DNA of 64,000 bases from Ascidiaceihabitans sp023955215 (GTDB lineage Bacteria > Pseudomonadota > Alphaproteobacteria > Rhodobacterales > Rhodobacteraceae). Positions within the stretch are counted from its first letter, which is position 1. Every line of letters starts with the position of its first letter. The translations under genes were made by a program, and so were the position numbers. The notes beneath the pieces are model-generated. The model saw only the letters and a program-made list of their open reading frames with translations, was not told the DNA's origin and did no database searches. This document shows, piece after piece, positions 52,552 to 61,623 of this stretch. Location: assembly GCA_943788345.1 (NCBI GenBank), contig CALSPX010000008.1:61457-125456 (forward strand). Direction: 5' to 3'.

Positions 52552-53456
52552 TCAGATTGTCCTGTGGCAGATAGCCCTGTGGCGATTGTTTCGATGGTGG
52601 TGCGCAGCAGGTCGATATAGGTCGGCACTGCGCCGTTTGCCTCTGTCAGGCTGTCCACATACAACATGCCGCCATAGGTCGCATCTGTCTCACGCGCGAC
52701 CTGTTGGGCAGGGGATTGGCTAACCGTGCTTTCGCAAAAGATCGCAGGAATGTTGTTGGCGCGCACACCGTCGATCACCTTGCGCACCTGTTGTGGTGTA
52801 CCTTGTTGATCGGCGTTGATCGGCCATAGGTAAAGTTCCTGCATTTTGAAGTCGCGGATCAGGTAGCTGAACGCGCCTTCACAGCTGACCAACCAACGCT
52901 GCCCTTCAGGCACCGCGAGGATGTCTGCCTCTAACGGTTTGATAACTGCCGCAATCTCTTGCTTATATGCCTCGGCATTGGCGGTGTAGATCGCCGCGTT
53001 GTCAGGGTCATATTTCACAAAGGCGTCGCGGATGTTGTCCACGTAGATCATTGCGCTGGTGGTGCTCATCCATGCGTGTGGATTTGGTTTGCCGTTATAG
53101 TCACCGCCTGAGATGCTCATCGGGACGACGCCATCGGTCAGTGTCACGCTTGGCACGTCGTTGAGGTTTGAGAAGAATTGTTCAAACCACAGTTCAAGGT
53201 TCAGACCGTTCCATAGGATCAGGTCCGCATCTTGGGCGCGGATGATGTCACGGGGCGTAGGCTGATAGCCGTGGATTTCGGCCCCTGCCTTGGTCACGCT
53301 TTCCACGATGGCTGCGTCCCCTGCCACGTTACGGGCCATATCAGCGATCACGGTAAATGTTGTAACCGCCTTAAACTTATCGTCGGATGCTAGAATTGGA
53401 GAAGCACATACTGCGCTTAATGCGAGTGAGCAAAGTCCTAAAATAATCCGTTGCAT
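52548..53456 (-). CDS. sitA: Manganese/iron ABC transporter substrate-binding protein (SitA type)
   Basis: The periplasmic metal receptor of the cluster A-I family. The 302 aa include a signal peptide (about residues 1-23), the first metal His in GAEIHGYQPTPRDI (about 59-72), a second His in NPHAWMSTTS (about 127-136), the Glu in VSCEGAFSYL and a final Asp near MLYVDSLTE. Absence of a His-rich loop favours Mn or Fe over Zn. It is first in sitABCD. Two operator-like repeats lie 46-90 bases upstream. Confidence 0.92.
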   Translation of the reverse strand: MQRIILGLCSLALSAVCASPILASDDKFKAVTTFTVIADMARNVAGDAAIVESVTKAGAEIHGYQPTPRDIIRAQDADLILWNGLNLELWFEQFFSNLNDVPSVTLTDGVVPMSISGGDYNGKPNPHAWMSTTSAMIYVDNIRDAFVKYDPDNAAIYTANAEAYKQEIAAVIKPLEADILAVPEGQRWLVSCEGAFSYLIRDFKMQELYLWPINADQQGTPQQVRKVIDGVRANNIPAIFCESTVSQSPAQQVARETDATYGGMLYVDSLTEANGAVPTYIDLLRTTIETIATGLSATGQSE

Positions 53457-53501
53457 ATTAACTGTTCCTTCAAAGGTAAGGCAAAAACATGTGGCTCTAC
53501 A

Positions 53502-53516
53502 TGCGAATTACTCGCA
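53502..53516. promoter_or_regulatory. Candidate Mur/Fur-family operator, site 1, upstream of sitA
   Basis: A perfect inverted repeat TGCGA-ATTAC-TCGCA lies 46 bases before the sitA start codon. Spacing and AT-rich centre resemble the Fur-family (Mur) sites that control Mn uptake in alphaproteobacteria. Confidence 0.55.
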
Positions 53517-53529
53517 ACAGATACTTTAG

Positions 53530-53546
53530 TTGAGAATGAATCGCAA
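53530..53546. promoter_or_regulatory. Candidate Mur/Fur-family operator, site 2, upstream of sitA
   Basis: TTGAGA-ATGAA-TCGCAA has the same half-sites and 5-base centre as site 1, with one mismatch in the palindrome. The centres are 29 bases apart. It sits between sitA and the divergent LysR gene, so it could act on both. Confidence 0.5.
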
Positions 53547-53627
53547 CTGGAGTTAGCAACACGCCTTCCAATAAGTAAATTTATTCATTACGCTGCATAA
53601 GATTAATTAAACTGATGGATACAGTGC

Positions 53628-54530
53628 GTGAAAATTAACCTTAAACAGCTTGAGGCCTTTGTCTGGGTTACAGATCTTGGCAGCTTTCGCAAAGCTGCGG
53701 ATCGCTTGAATACAACACAACCAAACGTTTCATCCCGTATTGCACTGCTTGAAGGGACAATGAAGCGCAAGCTGATGGAACGCGATGCAGGGTCTGTGCG
53801 GCTTACGTCTAAGGGTATCCAGATGCTTGATTACGCCAGAAAGGTTTTACAGGCAGCTGATGCTTTTGCTGATGCGGCTGCAGAACCCAGCCTGATCGAT
53901 GGCACCTTGCGCCTTGGCGTAACTGAGATGATCGTGCACACTTGGCTTAGTGATTTTCTCAAGGCGCTCAGTACGACCTTTCCGCAGTTACATGTGGAGC
54001 TGACAGTAGACCTGTCCGTCAATCTGGAGCGCGAGTTGGGGGCGCGCACCCTTGATCTGGCCCTACAGAACGGCCCGTTTCGCCAGCAGATGACAGGCGA
54101 AATACCACTGGGTGATTACCCTTTGGTCTGGGTCGCCTCACGTGGTCTTGGGCTGCGCGGCATTACCAATCCAACGATTGAACATATCGCCCAACATCCA
54201 ATCCTGACCCACAGCCGTGACACCCGCCTTTATACGGAAACCGCTGCACACTTTGGGGCGCGCAAGGATTTGGATGTCCGCCTTGTCCCCTCAAGCAATC
54301 TTGCGGCCTGCCTGTACATGACCTTGAACGGTATGGGCGTTGCCACCCTCCCCGCAGCGATGGTCAGCAAAGAACTAAACGAAGGAGATTTGATCCAGAT
54401 CCAATACCAATGGCAGCCAGATGACCTAGAATTCTTTGCACGTTTTGATGCCGAACGCGCGCCCAACTTTGTCGCTCAAGCCGCCAAAATTGCGAAAAAT
54501 ATGGCAGAAATTCACAATGCCGGAGGATAG
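53628..54530 (+). CDS. LysR-family transcriptional regulator
   Basis: A 300-aa LysR regulator. The N-terminal winged helix-turn-helix is clear in LKQLEAFVWVTDLGSFRKAA followed by DRLNTTQPNVSSRIALLEG. The effector-binding domain follows from about residue 90. The start is GTG at 53628. It lies 101 bases upstream of the HyuA operon on the same strand, so it probably controls that operon. The inducer is unknown. Confidence 0.9.
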   Translation: MKINLKQLEAFVWVTDLGSFRKAADRLNTTQPNVSSRIALLEGTMKRKLMERDAGSVRLTSKGIQMLDYARKVLQAADAFADAAAEPSLIDGTLRLGVTEMIVHTWLSDFLKALSTTFPQLHVELTVDLSVNLERELGARTLDLALQNGPFRQQMTGEIPLGDYPLVWVASRGLGLRGITNPTIEHIAQHPILTHSRDTRLYTETAAHFGARKDLDVRLVPSSNLAACLYMTLNGMGVATLPAAMVSKELNEGDLIQIQYQWQPDDLEFFARFDAERAPNFVAQAAKIAKNMAEIHNAGG

Positions 54531-54631
54531 ATTTTTTTTATCATCCCTATTCATTTTAAAAATTTGATTTGATACATGGACTCGCCCTAATTTGAGTAAA
54601 CAGACTCACACCCACAGGGATCAAAGTACAC

Positions 54632-56719
54632 ATGGGCAACAGCGCAATTCGCATGGGCGTCGATATCGGCGGCACCTTCACCGACGTGGTGATCGAGGTT
54701 GAGGGCAAGCAGTATTCGACTAAAGTTTTGACTACCTACATCGCCCCCGAAAACGCCATCATCGACGGCTTGCATCAGGTCTGCGCCAAGGCGGGAGTGA
54801 CCCCGTCTGACATCGGCCAGATCATCCATGGCACCACCCTTGCCACCAACGCGCTGATTGAACAGCGCGGTGCCAAGACGGCCCTGATCACCACCAGCGG
54901 TTTTCGCGATGTGATCGAGATGCGCACCGAAAGCCGGTTTGAGCAGTATGACCTGAACCTGACCCTGCCAGAGCCATTGATCCCGCGCCAAAGCCGTTTC
55001 ACCATTTCTGAGCGTGTCGATGCCACTGGCGGCGTGTTGATTGATCTGGACCGCGCTGAAGTTGAAGCGGTTGCCGATCAGATCAAAGCGGCGGGATATG
55101 AAAGTATCGCTGTTGGTTTGATCCACTCCTACCTGAACCCAGATCACGAACGTATGGTGCGCGATGTACTGGCTGAGAAACTGCCGGATGTGATGGTCTC
55201 GCTGTCCTCTGAGGTCTCCCCACAGATGCGCGAATACGAGCGGTTCAATACCGTTGTGGCAAATGCCTATATCAAGCCCTTAATGAAATCCTATCTGGGT
55301 CGCCTGAAAGGTCGCCTTGAGGATGAGGGCGCGGATTGCTCTGTCTTCTTGATGCACTCTGGCGGCGGGATCATTTCCATTGAAAGTGCTGCGGATTTTC
55401 CTGTCCGTCTGGTTGAATCCGGTCCTGCGGGTGGCGCGGTGTTCGCCGCCAACATCGCGGCACGTTATGGTTTGGACAAGGTGTTGTCCTTTGACATGGG
55501 CGGCACCACGGCCAAGATTTGCCTGATCAAGAACCAGACCCCAAAGACATCCCGCGTCTTTGAAGTGGCCCGCACCTATCGTTTCAAAAAGGGTTCTGGC
55601 ATGCCGATTTCGATCCCTGTGATCGATATGGTTGAGATCGGCGCTGGTGGTGGTTCGCTGGCCCATATCGACTCTATGCGCCAAATCCGTGTGGGACCAG
55701 AAAGTGCGGGTTCTGAACCGGGACCGGCCTGTTATGGCCGTGGCGGTGACAAACCGGCCGTGACGGATGCCGATTTGATTTTGGGCAAACTCGACCCTGA
55801 CAATTTTGCAGGCGGTTCGATCCAACTGCATGCTGACAGTTCTGCGGATGCTTTGGTCAATGTGCTGGGTAAAACGCTGGATATGGATGCGCAAACCGCG
55901 GCCTTCGGTCTAGCCGAAGTTGTGGACGAAAACATGGCCAACGCGGCCCGTGTGCACGCGGTGGAAAACGGCGAGGATCTATCTGAGTACACCATGATCG
56001 CATTCGGCGGTGCCGCCCCGCTGCATGCTGGTCGGTTGTGTGAAAAGCTGGGCGTGGATCGTTTGCTGGTGCCAACGGGCGCTGGTGTGGGATCAGCAAT
56101 TGGGTTCCTACGGGCACCGTTTAGTTTCGAGGCGAACCGTTCTGTCTATATGAAACTGTCGGACTTTAAGCCCGACGTTATCAAGTCTCTGCTCACGGAA
56201 CTACAGGACGAGGCCACAGGATTTGTCCGTTCATGTGATGCGACATCAGACATTATTTCTGAGTTCAAAGTCTACATGCGCTACACCGGTCAGGGTTGGG
56301 AAATCCCGATTTCATTGACGGCTGAACAAGCCATGGCACCAGATGCGGATACATTCCTTGAGCTGTTTGAGGCGGATTATTCTGCCCTCTTTGGCCGCAC
56401 AGTGGATGGCATGGATGTTGAAATCACCGTTTGGTCTGTGAACGCAACAACCCCACCAGAACAGGTCGCGCAAATCGCGCTGGCCTCTGACACGGGTGCC
56501 GCAACGGTTGCAGGTCAACGCGCCTTGTTTGATCCAGCACTCGCCGCTGTGACAGACGCCCAAGTGGTGCTGCGCGATGACATGAAGACAGGCCAAACCG
56601 TTCAAGGCCCCGCCGTTGTGACAGAGGACGAAACCACCATCATCGTGCCATCCTCGCGCCAAGTGACGGCCCAGCCCGACGGCACAATCGACATGACCAC
56701 CAAAGGAGCGCAAGCATGA
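54632..56719 (+). CDS. hyuA: Hydantoinase/oxoprolinase subunit A (HyuA family)
   Basis: The ATP-dependent half of an N-methylhydantoinase/5-oxoprolinase/acetone-carboxylase-type enzyme. The 695 aa have ASKHA-type ATP motifs: MGVDIGGTFTDVVIEVEGKQ (about residues 8-27), IIHGTTLATNALIEQRGAKT (about 63-82), the DMGGTTAKICLI phosphate-binding site (about 288-299) and IGAGGGSLAHID. Substrates in the family are cyclic amides or ketones. The one here is unknown. The start is ATG at 54632. It overlaps hyuB by 4 bases (ATGA). Confidence 0.93.
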   Translation: MGNSAIRMGVDIGGTFTDVVIEVEGKQYSTKVLTTYIAPENAIIDGLHQVCAKAGVTPSDIGQIIHGTTLATNALIEQRGAKTALITTSGFRDVIEMRTESRFEQYDLNLTLPEPLIPRQSRFTISERVDATGGVLIDLDRAEVEAVADQIKAAGYESIAVGLIHSYLNPDHERMVRDVLAEKLPDVMVSLSSEVSPQMREYERFNTVVANAYIKPLMKSYLGRLKGRLEDEGADCSVFLMHSGGGIISIESAADFPVRLVESGPAGGAVFAANIAARYGLDKVLSFDMGGTTAKICLIKNQTPKTSRVFEVARTYRFKKGSGMPISIPVIDMVEIGAGGGSLAHIDSMRQIRVGPESAGSEPGPACYGRGGDKPAVTDADLILGKLDPDNFAGGSIQLHADSSADALVNVLGKTLDMDAQTAAFGLAEVVDENMANAARVHAVENGEDLSEYTMIAFGGAAPLHAGRLCEKLGVDRLLVPTGAGVGSAIGFLRAPFSFEANRSVYMKLSDFKPDVIKSLLTELQDEATGFVRSCDATSDIISEFKVYMRYTGQGWEIPISLTAEQAMAPDADTFLELFEADYSALFGRTVDGMDVEITVWSVNATTPPEQVAQIALASDTGAATVAGQRALFDPALAAVTDAQVVLRDDMKTGQTVQGPAVVTEDETTIIVPSSRQVTAQPDGTIDMTTKGAQA

Positions 56720-58425
56720 GCACCCCATCAAACGTTGCCTATCAGATCATGTGGAACCGCATGATTTCGGTCGTCGAAGAACAAGCCCAAGCATTGGTAC
56801 GCACCGCCTTCTCCACATCGGTGCGCGAAGCAGGTGATTTGTCCGCAGGCGTCTATGATACTGACGGTCAAATGCTGGCCCAAGCGGTGACTGGCACGCC
56901 CGGTCACGTGAATGCGATGGCCGATGCGGTTGGCCACTTTATCCGCCGCATCGGACGCGAGAACATTTTTGAAGGTGACGTCTATATCACCAACGATCCG
57001 TGGGAAGGCACCGGCCACTTGCACGACATCACCGTTGTGACGCCGTCTTTCCACAAGGGCGAATTGGCGGGATTCTTTGGTTGCACCGCCCATATCGTTG
57101 ACATCGGCGGTCGCGGTTTTGGCGCAGATGCCGCCAGCGTTTATGAAGAGGGACTGTATATCCCGATCATGAAACTGGCTGAACGCGGCGAAGTCGATCA
57201 AACCTTGATCCGTATTGTACGTGGAAATGTGCGCGAACCTGATCAGCTGGTCGGCGACATCTATGCTTTGGCCACCTGTAACGAGATTGGCCACCGTCGC
57301 TTGATCGAGATGATGGAGGAATTCCAGCTTGATGATCTGAATGGGATTGGCGGTTTCATCCTTGAAAACTCTCGACGTGCGACTTTGGACTGTATCAACG
57401 CCCTGCCCCATGGCGAAGCAACCGGCGAAATGACGGTTGATGGTTTCTCGGCCCCGATCACCTTGAAGGTCAAACTAAGCATCGAACAGGATCGCATTCT
57501 GTCTGACTTTACCGGCACCTCCGGTGTGGACAAGAAAGGCATCAACTGCCCGCTGGTCTATGCCAAAGCCTATGCCTGCTACGCGTTGAAATGCGCCATT
57601 GCACCCGAGATCCCAAACAACGCCGCATCCTTGGCGCCGTTTGAAATCACAGCACCCGAAAACACCATCGTCAATGCGGTGCACCCTGCCCCGGTGGCCC
57701 TTCGCCATATTGTCGGTCACTTTGTCCCCGATGCCGTCTACGCCGCGTTGGATCAGTTGCTGCCCGACACTGTTCCTGCTGAGGGGGCCGGCTGCCTTTG
57801 CAATTTTCAGGTCTCCCTACGCCCCCGTACGGACGCCACGCCGACAGTTGATGCCCGCCGCGCCGAGGTTCTTACGTTTAATTCTGGCGGGGCCGGAGCG
57901 CGCCCGCTTTATGATGGCCTGAACGCGACAGCCTTCCCATCGGGCGTGATGACCATGCCGATTGAAGCGACAGAGCACACCGGCCCCGTCATCATCTGGC
58001 GCAAAGAACTGCGTCCCGACAGCGGCGGTGCGGGCAAGTTTCGCGGTGGCTTAGGCCAATATATGGAAGTGGGAGCGCAAGAGGGCCACGAATTCGATTT
58101 TCAAGCGATGTTTGACCGTCTGGATCACCCGGCACGTGGCCGCCAAGGTGGCGAAAACGGTGCACCAACGACTATCATCCAAGACGACGGCGCTAAAATG
58201 TTCGGCAAAGGCAAACAGTTTGTGGCGCATGGGCGCCGTGTTGTTTTGGCCTTTCCGGGTGGGGCTGGTTACGGTCCCGTCAGTGAACGCGATCCAGAAC
58301 TGGTAAAACGCGATTTGGCTCGTGGATATATATCCGCCAAGACTGCCGCGCACGATTATGGAATGACACAGCAAGACATTGAAGCGGTCCAAACCGCCGT
58401 CGCAAAGGGAGAGATGGTAAAATGA
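56716..58425 (+). CDS. hyuB: Hydantoinase B/oxoprolinase subunit B (HyuB family)
   Basis: The partner of HyuA. The 569 aa show the family's N-terminal region with RTAFSTSVREAGDLSAGVYD (about residues 28-47), FEGDVYITNDPWEGTGHLHD (about 83-102) and CTAHIVDIGGRGFGADAASV. The C-terminus has the usual GGAGYGPVSERDPELVKRDL. It overlaps both neighbours by 4 bases. Confidence 0.93.
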   Translation: MSTPSNVAYQIMWNRMISVVEEQAQALVRTAFSTSVREAGDLSAGVYDTDGQMLAQAVTGTPGHVNAMADAVGHFIRRIGRENIFEGDVYITNDPWEGTGHLHDITVVTPSFHKGELAGFFGCTAHIVDIGGRGFGADAASVYEEGLYIPIMKLAERGEVDQTLIRIVRGNVREPDQLVGDIYALATCNEIGHRRLIEMMEEFQLDDLNGIGGFILENSRRATLDCINALPHGEATGEMTVDGFSAPITLKVKLSIEQDRILSDFTGTSGVDKKGINCPLVYAKAYACYALKCAIAPEIPNNAASLAPFEITAPENTIVNAVHPAPVALRHIVGHFVPDAVYAALDQLLPDTVPAEGAGCLCNFQVSLRPRTDATPTVDARRAEVLTFNSGGAGARPLYDGLNATAFPSGVMTMPIEATEHTGPVIIWRKELRPDSGGAGKFRGGLGQYMEVGAQEGHEFDFQAMFDRLDHPARGRQGGENGAPTTIIQDDGAKMFGKGKQFVAHGRRVVLAFPGGAGYGPVSERDPELVKRDLARGYISAKTAAHDYGMTQQDIEAVQTAVAKGEMVK

Positions 58426-59633
58426 GCAAACTGCAAACACCCAAAGCCAACAGCTATGACGTTGTAATCGTCGGCGGCGCGATGCTGGGATCATCCGTGG
58501 CGTGGTTCACAGCCACCAACCCCGATTTCAACGGCAGCATCTTGGTCGTCGAAAAGGACCCAACATACGAGTTTACATCAACCGTGCACACCAACAGCTG
58601 TATGCGGCAACAGTTCTCAAACGAGGTGAACATCCGCGTTTCCCAGTTCGCTGCGGATTTCGTGAAGAACTTTCGCGAATACATGGGCGGTGATGAACGC
58701 GTGCCCCACCCAATTTTGCAAAGCTATGGCTATATGTATCTGGCCGACAACGCAGAATTCGCTGCCACCCTAAAAGAGGGTCAGGAAATTCAGGCCAAAC
58801 TGGGGGCTGGTACCAAGCACATGACCGCTGAGGAAATCAAAGCGGATTACCCGTTTTATAATCTCGACGACATCTTGGTCGGCAACCACAACCTGATCGA
58901 CGAGGGTTATTTTGACGGCAACACCCTGTTTGACTGGTGGAAACGCTCTGCCCGTGAACGCGGTGTTGAGTACCTGACGAACGAAGTGGTCGCCATGACC
59001 AAATCCAGCGATGGCTCCAAAGTGGAAAGCGTCACGCTGGCCTCTGGTGAGGTCGTGACATGCGGCACGGTTGTAAACTGTTCTGGCCCACGCGCGGCCC
59101 TGACGGCGGCGATGGCGGGCGTCGACATCCCTGTTGAGCCACGCAAACGCTACACCTTTATCTTTGATGCAGAAACGCCACTGGATCACGATCTACCACT
59201 GACGATTGATCCGTCTGGCGTGCATATGCGTTCTGAAGGGACCTATTATCTGGCCGGCTGCCCGCCAGATGATGACCCTGCGGTGGATTTTGACGACTTC
59301 GTTCAGGATCATTCGATCTGGGAAGAAAAGGTATGGCCTGTGCTGGCCACCCGCATTCCGGCATTTGAGCGGATCAAATTGATCAACTCATGGGCGGGGC
59401 ACTATGCCTATAACACCTTTGACCAAAACGCGATTGTTGGCCCACATACAAAGGTCACCAACTTTATTTTCGTCAATGGCTTCTCCGGGCACGGGTTCCA
59501 GCAGTCCCCTGCGATGGGGCGTGGCGTGTCTGAATTGCTGACATATGGTGAGTACCGCACACTGGATTTGTCAGCCTTCGGATATGAGCGTATTGAGAAA
59601 GGTGAAAAATTCCCAGAGAAGGCCATCATCTAA
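58422..59633 (+). CDS. FAD-dependent oxidoreductase (DAO/sarcosine-oxidase-like)
   Basis: A 403-aa flavin amine oxidoreductase of the DAO family. The dinucleotide-binding motif is DVVIVGGAMLGSSVAWFTAT (about residues 14-33), a GGAxxG variant of GxGxxG. The C-terminal INSWAGHYAYNTFDQNAIVG and FVNGFSGHGFQQSPAMGRG match the family. It probably oxidises a secondary amine or amino acid arising from the HyuAB product, which is inference. It overlaps hyuB by 4 bases and shares a base with the aldolase start (TAATG). Confidence 0.88.
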   Translation: MSKLQTPKANSYDVVIVGGAMLGSSVAWFTATNPDFNGSILVVEKDPTYEFTSTVHTNSCMRQQFSNEVNIRVSQFAADFVKNFREYMGGDERVPHPILQSYGYMYLADNAEFAATLKEGQEIQAKLGAGTKHMTAEEIKADYPFYNLDDILVGNHNLIDEGYFDGNTLFDWWKRSARERGVEYLTNEVVAMTKSSDGSKVESVTLASGEVVTCGTVVNCSGPRAALTAAMAGVDIPVEPRKRYTFIFDAETPLDHDLPLTIDPSGVHMRSEGTYYLAGCPPDDDPAVDFDDFVQDHSIWEEKVWPVLATRIPAFERIKLINSWAGHYAYNTFDQNAIVGPHTKVTNFIFVNGFSGHGFQQSPAMGRGVSELLTYGEYRTLDLSAFGYERIEKGEKFPEKAII

Positions 59634-60406
59634 TGAACCTCCCGCAAAACCCATTCACCCGCGCCATTGCTGCAGGGAAAAAACAGATCGGCCTGTGGGT
59701 CACACTGTCTAGCAATTTTACAGCCGAAGTTGTTGCTCCTTCGGGTTACGACTGGGTCCTCATCGACATGGAGCATTCGCCCAATGACCTTAATTCAGTC
59801 ATCGGACAGCTACAGGTCTTTGCTTCAACCGGAACCACCGCGATTGTTCGCCCAGATTGGAACGACACAGTTCAGGTAAAACGCTTACTAGATTCCGGTG
59901 CGCCAGGCCTATTGTTCCCGATGATCCAAAATGTAGAAGAGGCACAAAAGGCAATCGCTGCAACACGCTATCCACCACATGGCGTGCGCGGTGTTTCTGG
60001 TTCCACTCGGGCGAATAAATTCGGTCGCATCAAAGATTATTTTGCCAAAGTTGAGCAGGAAACAACCGTGATCCTGCAGCTTGAAACCCAATCAGCCGTC
60101 GCGATGGCCGAAGAAATCGGGACCCAAGACGGTGTTTCGGGTGTGTTTTTTGGACCCGCGGATATTGCTGCGGACATGGGCCTATTGGGCAAACCGATGG
60201 ACGACGCAGTTTGGGACCTGATTATGCCAGCAGCACGTGCGCTGATGGCCAAAGGGGTGCCCGTTGGAACGCTGGTTTTGGACACAGAATTTGCAGCCAA
60301 ACTGTTGAACGAAGGCTTTACCTTTGTGGCTTGTGGGTCTGATGCATCAATTCTTGCCAAAGGATCTGATGCACTACTTGCTCAAGTCAAAGGTGGGTTA
60401 CAGTGA
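59633..60406 (+). CDS. HpcH/HpaI-type aldolase
   Basis: A class II, metal-dependent aldolase family member of 257 aa. Motifs are KKQIGLWVTLSSNFTAEVVA (about residues 16-35), DWVLIDMEHSPNDL with the metal-binding region, PMIQNVEEAQKAIAATRYPP (about 97-116) and VILQLETQSAVAMAEEI with the conserved Glu. It likely cleaves a 2-keto-3-deoxy or 4-hydroxy-2-oxo acid to pyruvate plus an aldehyde. Which one is unknown. Confidence 0.9.
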   Translation: MNLPQNPFTRAIAAGKKQIGLWVTLSSNFTAEVVAPSGYDWVLIDMEHSPNDLNSVIGQLQVFASTGTTAIVRPDWNDTVQVKRLLDSGAPGLLFPMIQNVEEAQKAIAATRYPPHGVRGVSGSTRANKFGRIKDYFAKVEQETTVILQLETQSAVAMAEEIGTQDGVSGVFFGPADIAADMGLLGKPMDDAVWDLIMPAARALMAKGVPVGTLVLDTEFAAKLLNEGFTFVACGSDASILAKGSDALLAQVKGGLQ

Positions 60407-61623
60407 ACTACCTGGCAAAGCGGTTGGATGCAGTAAAACCCTCTGCGTCAGCAGCTGTTAGCCAAAATGCCAAAGCACTAAAAGCCGAAGGTCATGACGT
60501 GATCGATTTGGGATTGGGCGAGCCAGATTTTGATACGCCGGCCCACATCGTTGAGGCAGCTTATCAAGCTGCTAAACTCGGTGAAACGCGCTATCCACCA
60601 ACGGATGGAACCGCCGCGCTTAAGTTGGCAATTATCGATAAATTCAAACGCGACAACACCTTAAACTTTTCCCCAAGCGAAGTCATTGTAGGAAACGGTG
60701 CCAAGCAGGTCATCTTTGATGCGTTCATGGCGACATTGGAAAACACGTCCGAAGTTCTGCTTTGTGCCCCATATTTCGGTCAGTACAAGGACATGGTTTT
60801 GATCCTTGGTGGGCGACCTATTGTTATCGATTGCCCGCCCGACAACGGTTTTCGTCTAACCCCCGAGTTGCTTGAGGCAGCAATTACGCTTCACACCCGT
60901 TGGCTTTTGTTGAACCTGCCGTCCAATCCATCTGGGACGTCCTATGATGCACAGCAGCTTTCAGAGCTTGGCGATGTAATCCGCCGCCATCCGCACGTGT
61001 TGGTTATGTCGGATGAAATTTACGAACACATCACTTTTGACAGCCAGAAGCACGTTTCTTTCCTTTCGGCCAATCCAGATTTGAACGATCAAGTGTTGAT
61101 CGTAAACGGAGTATCAAAGGCCTATGCGATGACAGGTTGGCGTATTGGCTATGGCGCTGGCCCTGCCCCTTTAATCAAAGCTATGACCAAAGTGCAGTCA
61201 CAGATTTCTTCAGGCGCATGTTCTGTGGCCCAAGCAGCAGCAACGGCCGCACTGAATGGCCCCCAAAACAGCGTCGCCCTCTTCAAATCCGCATTTGAAG
61301 CACGGCGTAATCTGGTTGTCGAGCGTATCAAAGGGACCGATGGCTTGACGCTGGCTCCACCAGATGGCGCATTCTACGCCTATATAGATTGTGAACATTT
61401 CATAGGTGCCACGACTGCAGAAGGTATTGCACTAGAAGATGACACAGCATTTACCGCATACATCTTATCCGAAGCCAAAGTCGCCGCAGTGCCAGGCAGC
61501 GCCTATGACTTATCGCCTTTTTTTCGCATCTCCACAGCTTGCTCTGAAGATGTCCTGAACATCGCTCTGGACCGCATCGCCGCGGCCCTTTCTAAATTGA
61601 CCGTCAAAGGAAATACACCATGA
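60403..61623 (+). CDS. Class I/II PLP aminotransferase
   Basis: A 406-aa aspartate-aminotransferase-fold enzyme. The start is GTG at 60403, overlapping the aldolase stop. Motifs are VIDLGLGEPDFDTPAHIVEA (about residues 33-52), LNLPSNPSGTSY (about 167-178), MSDEIYEHITF and the PLP lysine in VNGVSKAYAMTGWRIGYGAG. The amino donor and acceptor are unknown. In context it would convert an amino acid intermediate to a keto acid for the aldolase. Confidence 0.93.
   Translation: MNYLAKRLDAVKPSASAAVSQNAKALKAEGHDVIDLGLGEPDFDTPAHIVEAAYQAAKLGETRYPPTDGTAALKLAIIDKFKRDNTLNFSPSEVIVGNGAKQVIFDAFMATLENTSEVLLCAPYFGQYKDMVLILGGRPIVIDCPPDNGFRLTPELLEAAITLHTRWLLLNLPSNPSGTSYDAQQLSELGDVIRRHPHVLVMSDEIYEHITFDSQKHVSFLSANPDLNDQVLIVNGVSKAYAMTGWRIGYGAGPAPLIKAMTKVQSQISSGACSVAQAAATAALNGPQNSVALFKSAFEARRNLVVERIKGTDGLTLAPPDGAFYAYIDCEHFIGATTAEGIALEDDTAFTAYILSEAKVAAVPGSAYDLSPFFRISTACSEDVLNIALDRIAAALSKLTVKGNTP

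Noticed and set aside
54587..55147. A 186-residue minus-strand frame over the hyuA start
   Set aside because: hyuA has clear ATP-binding motifs there, and the reverse frame has none.
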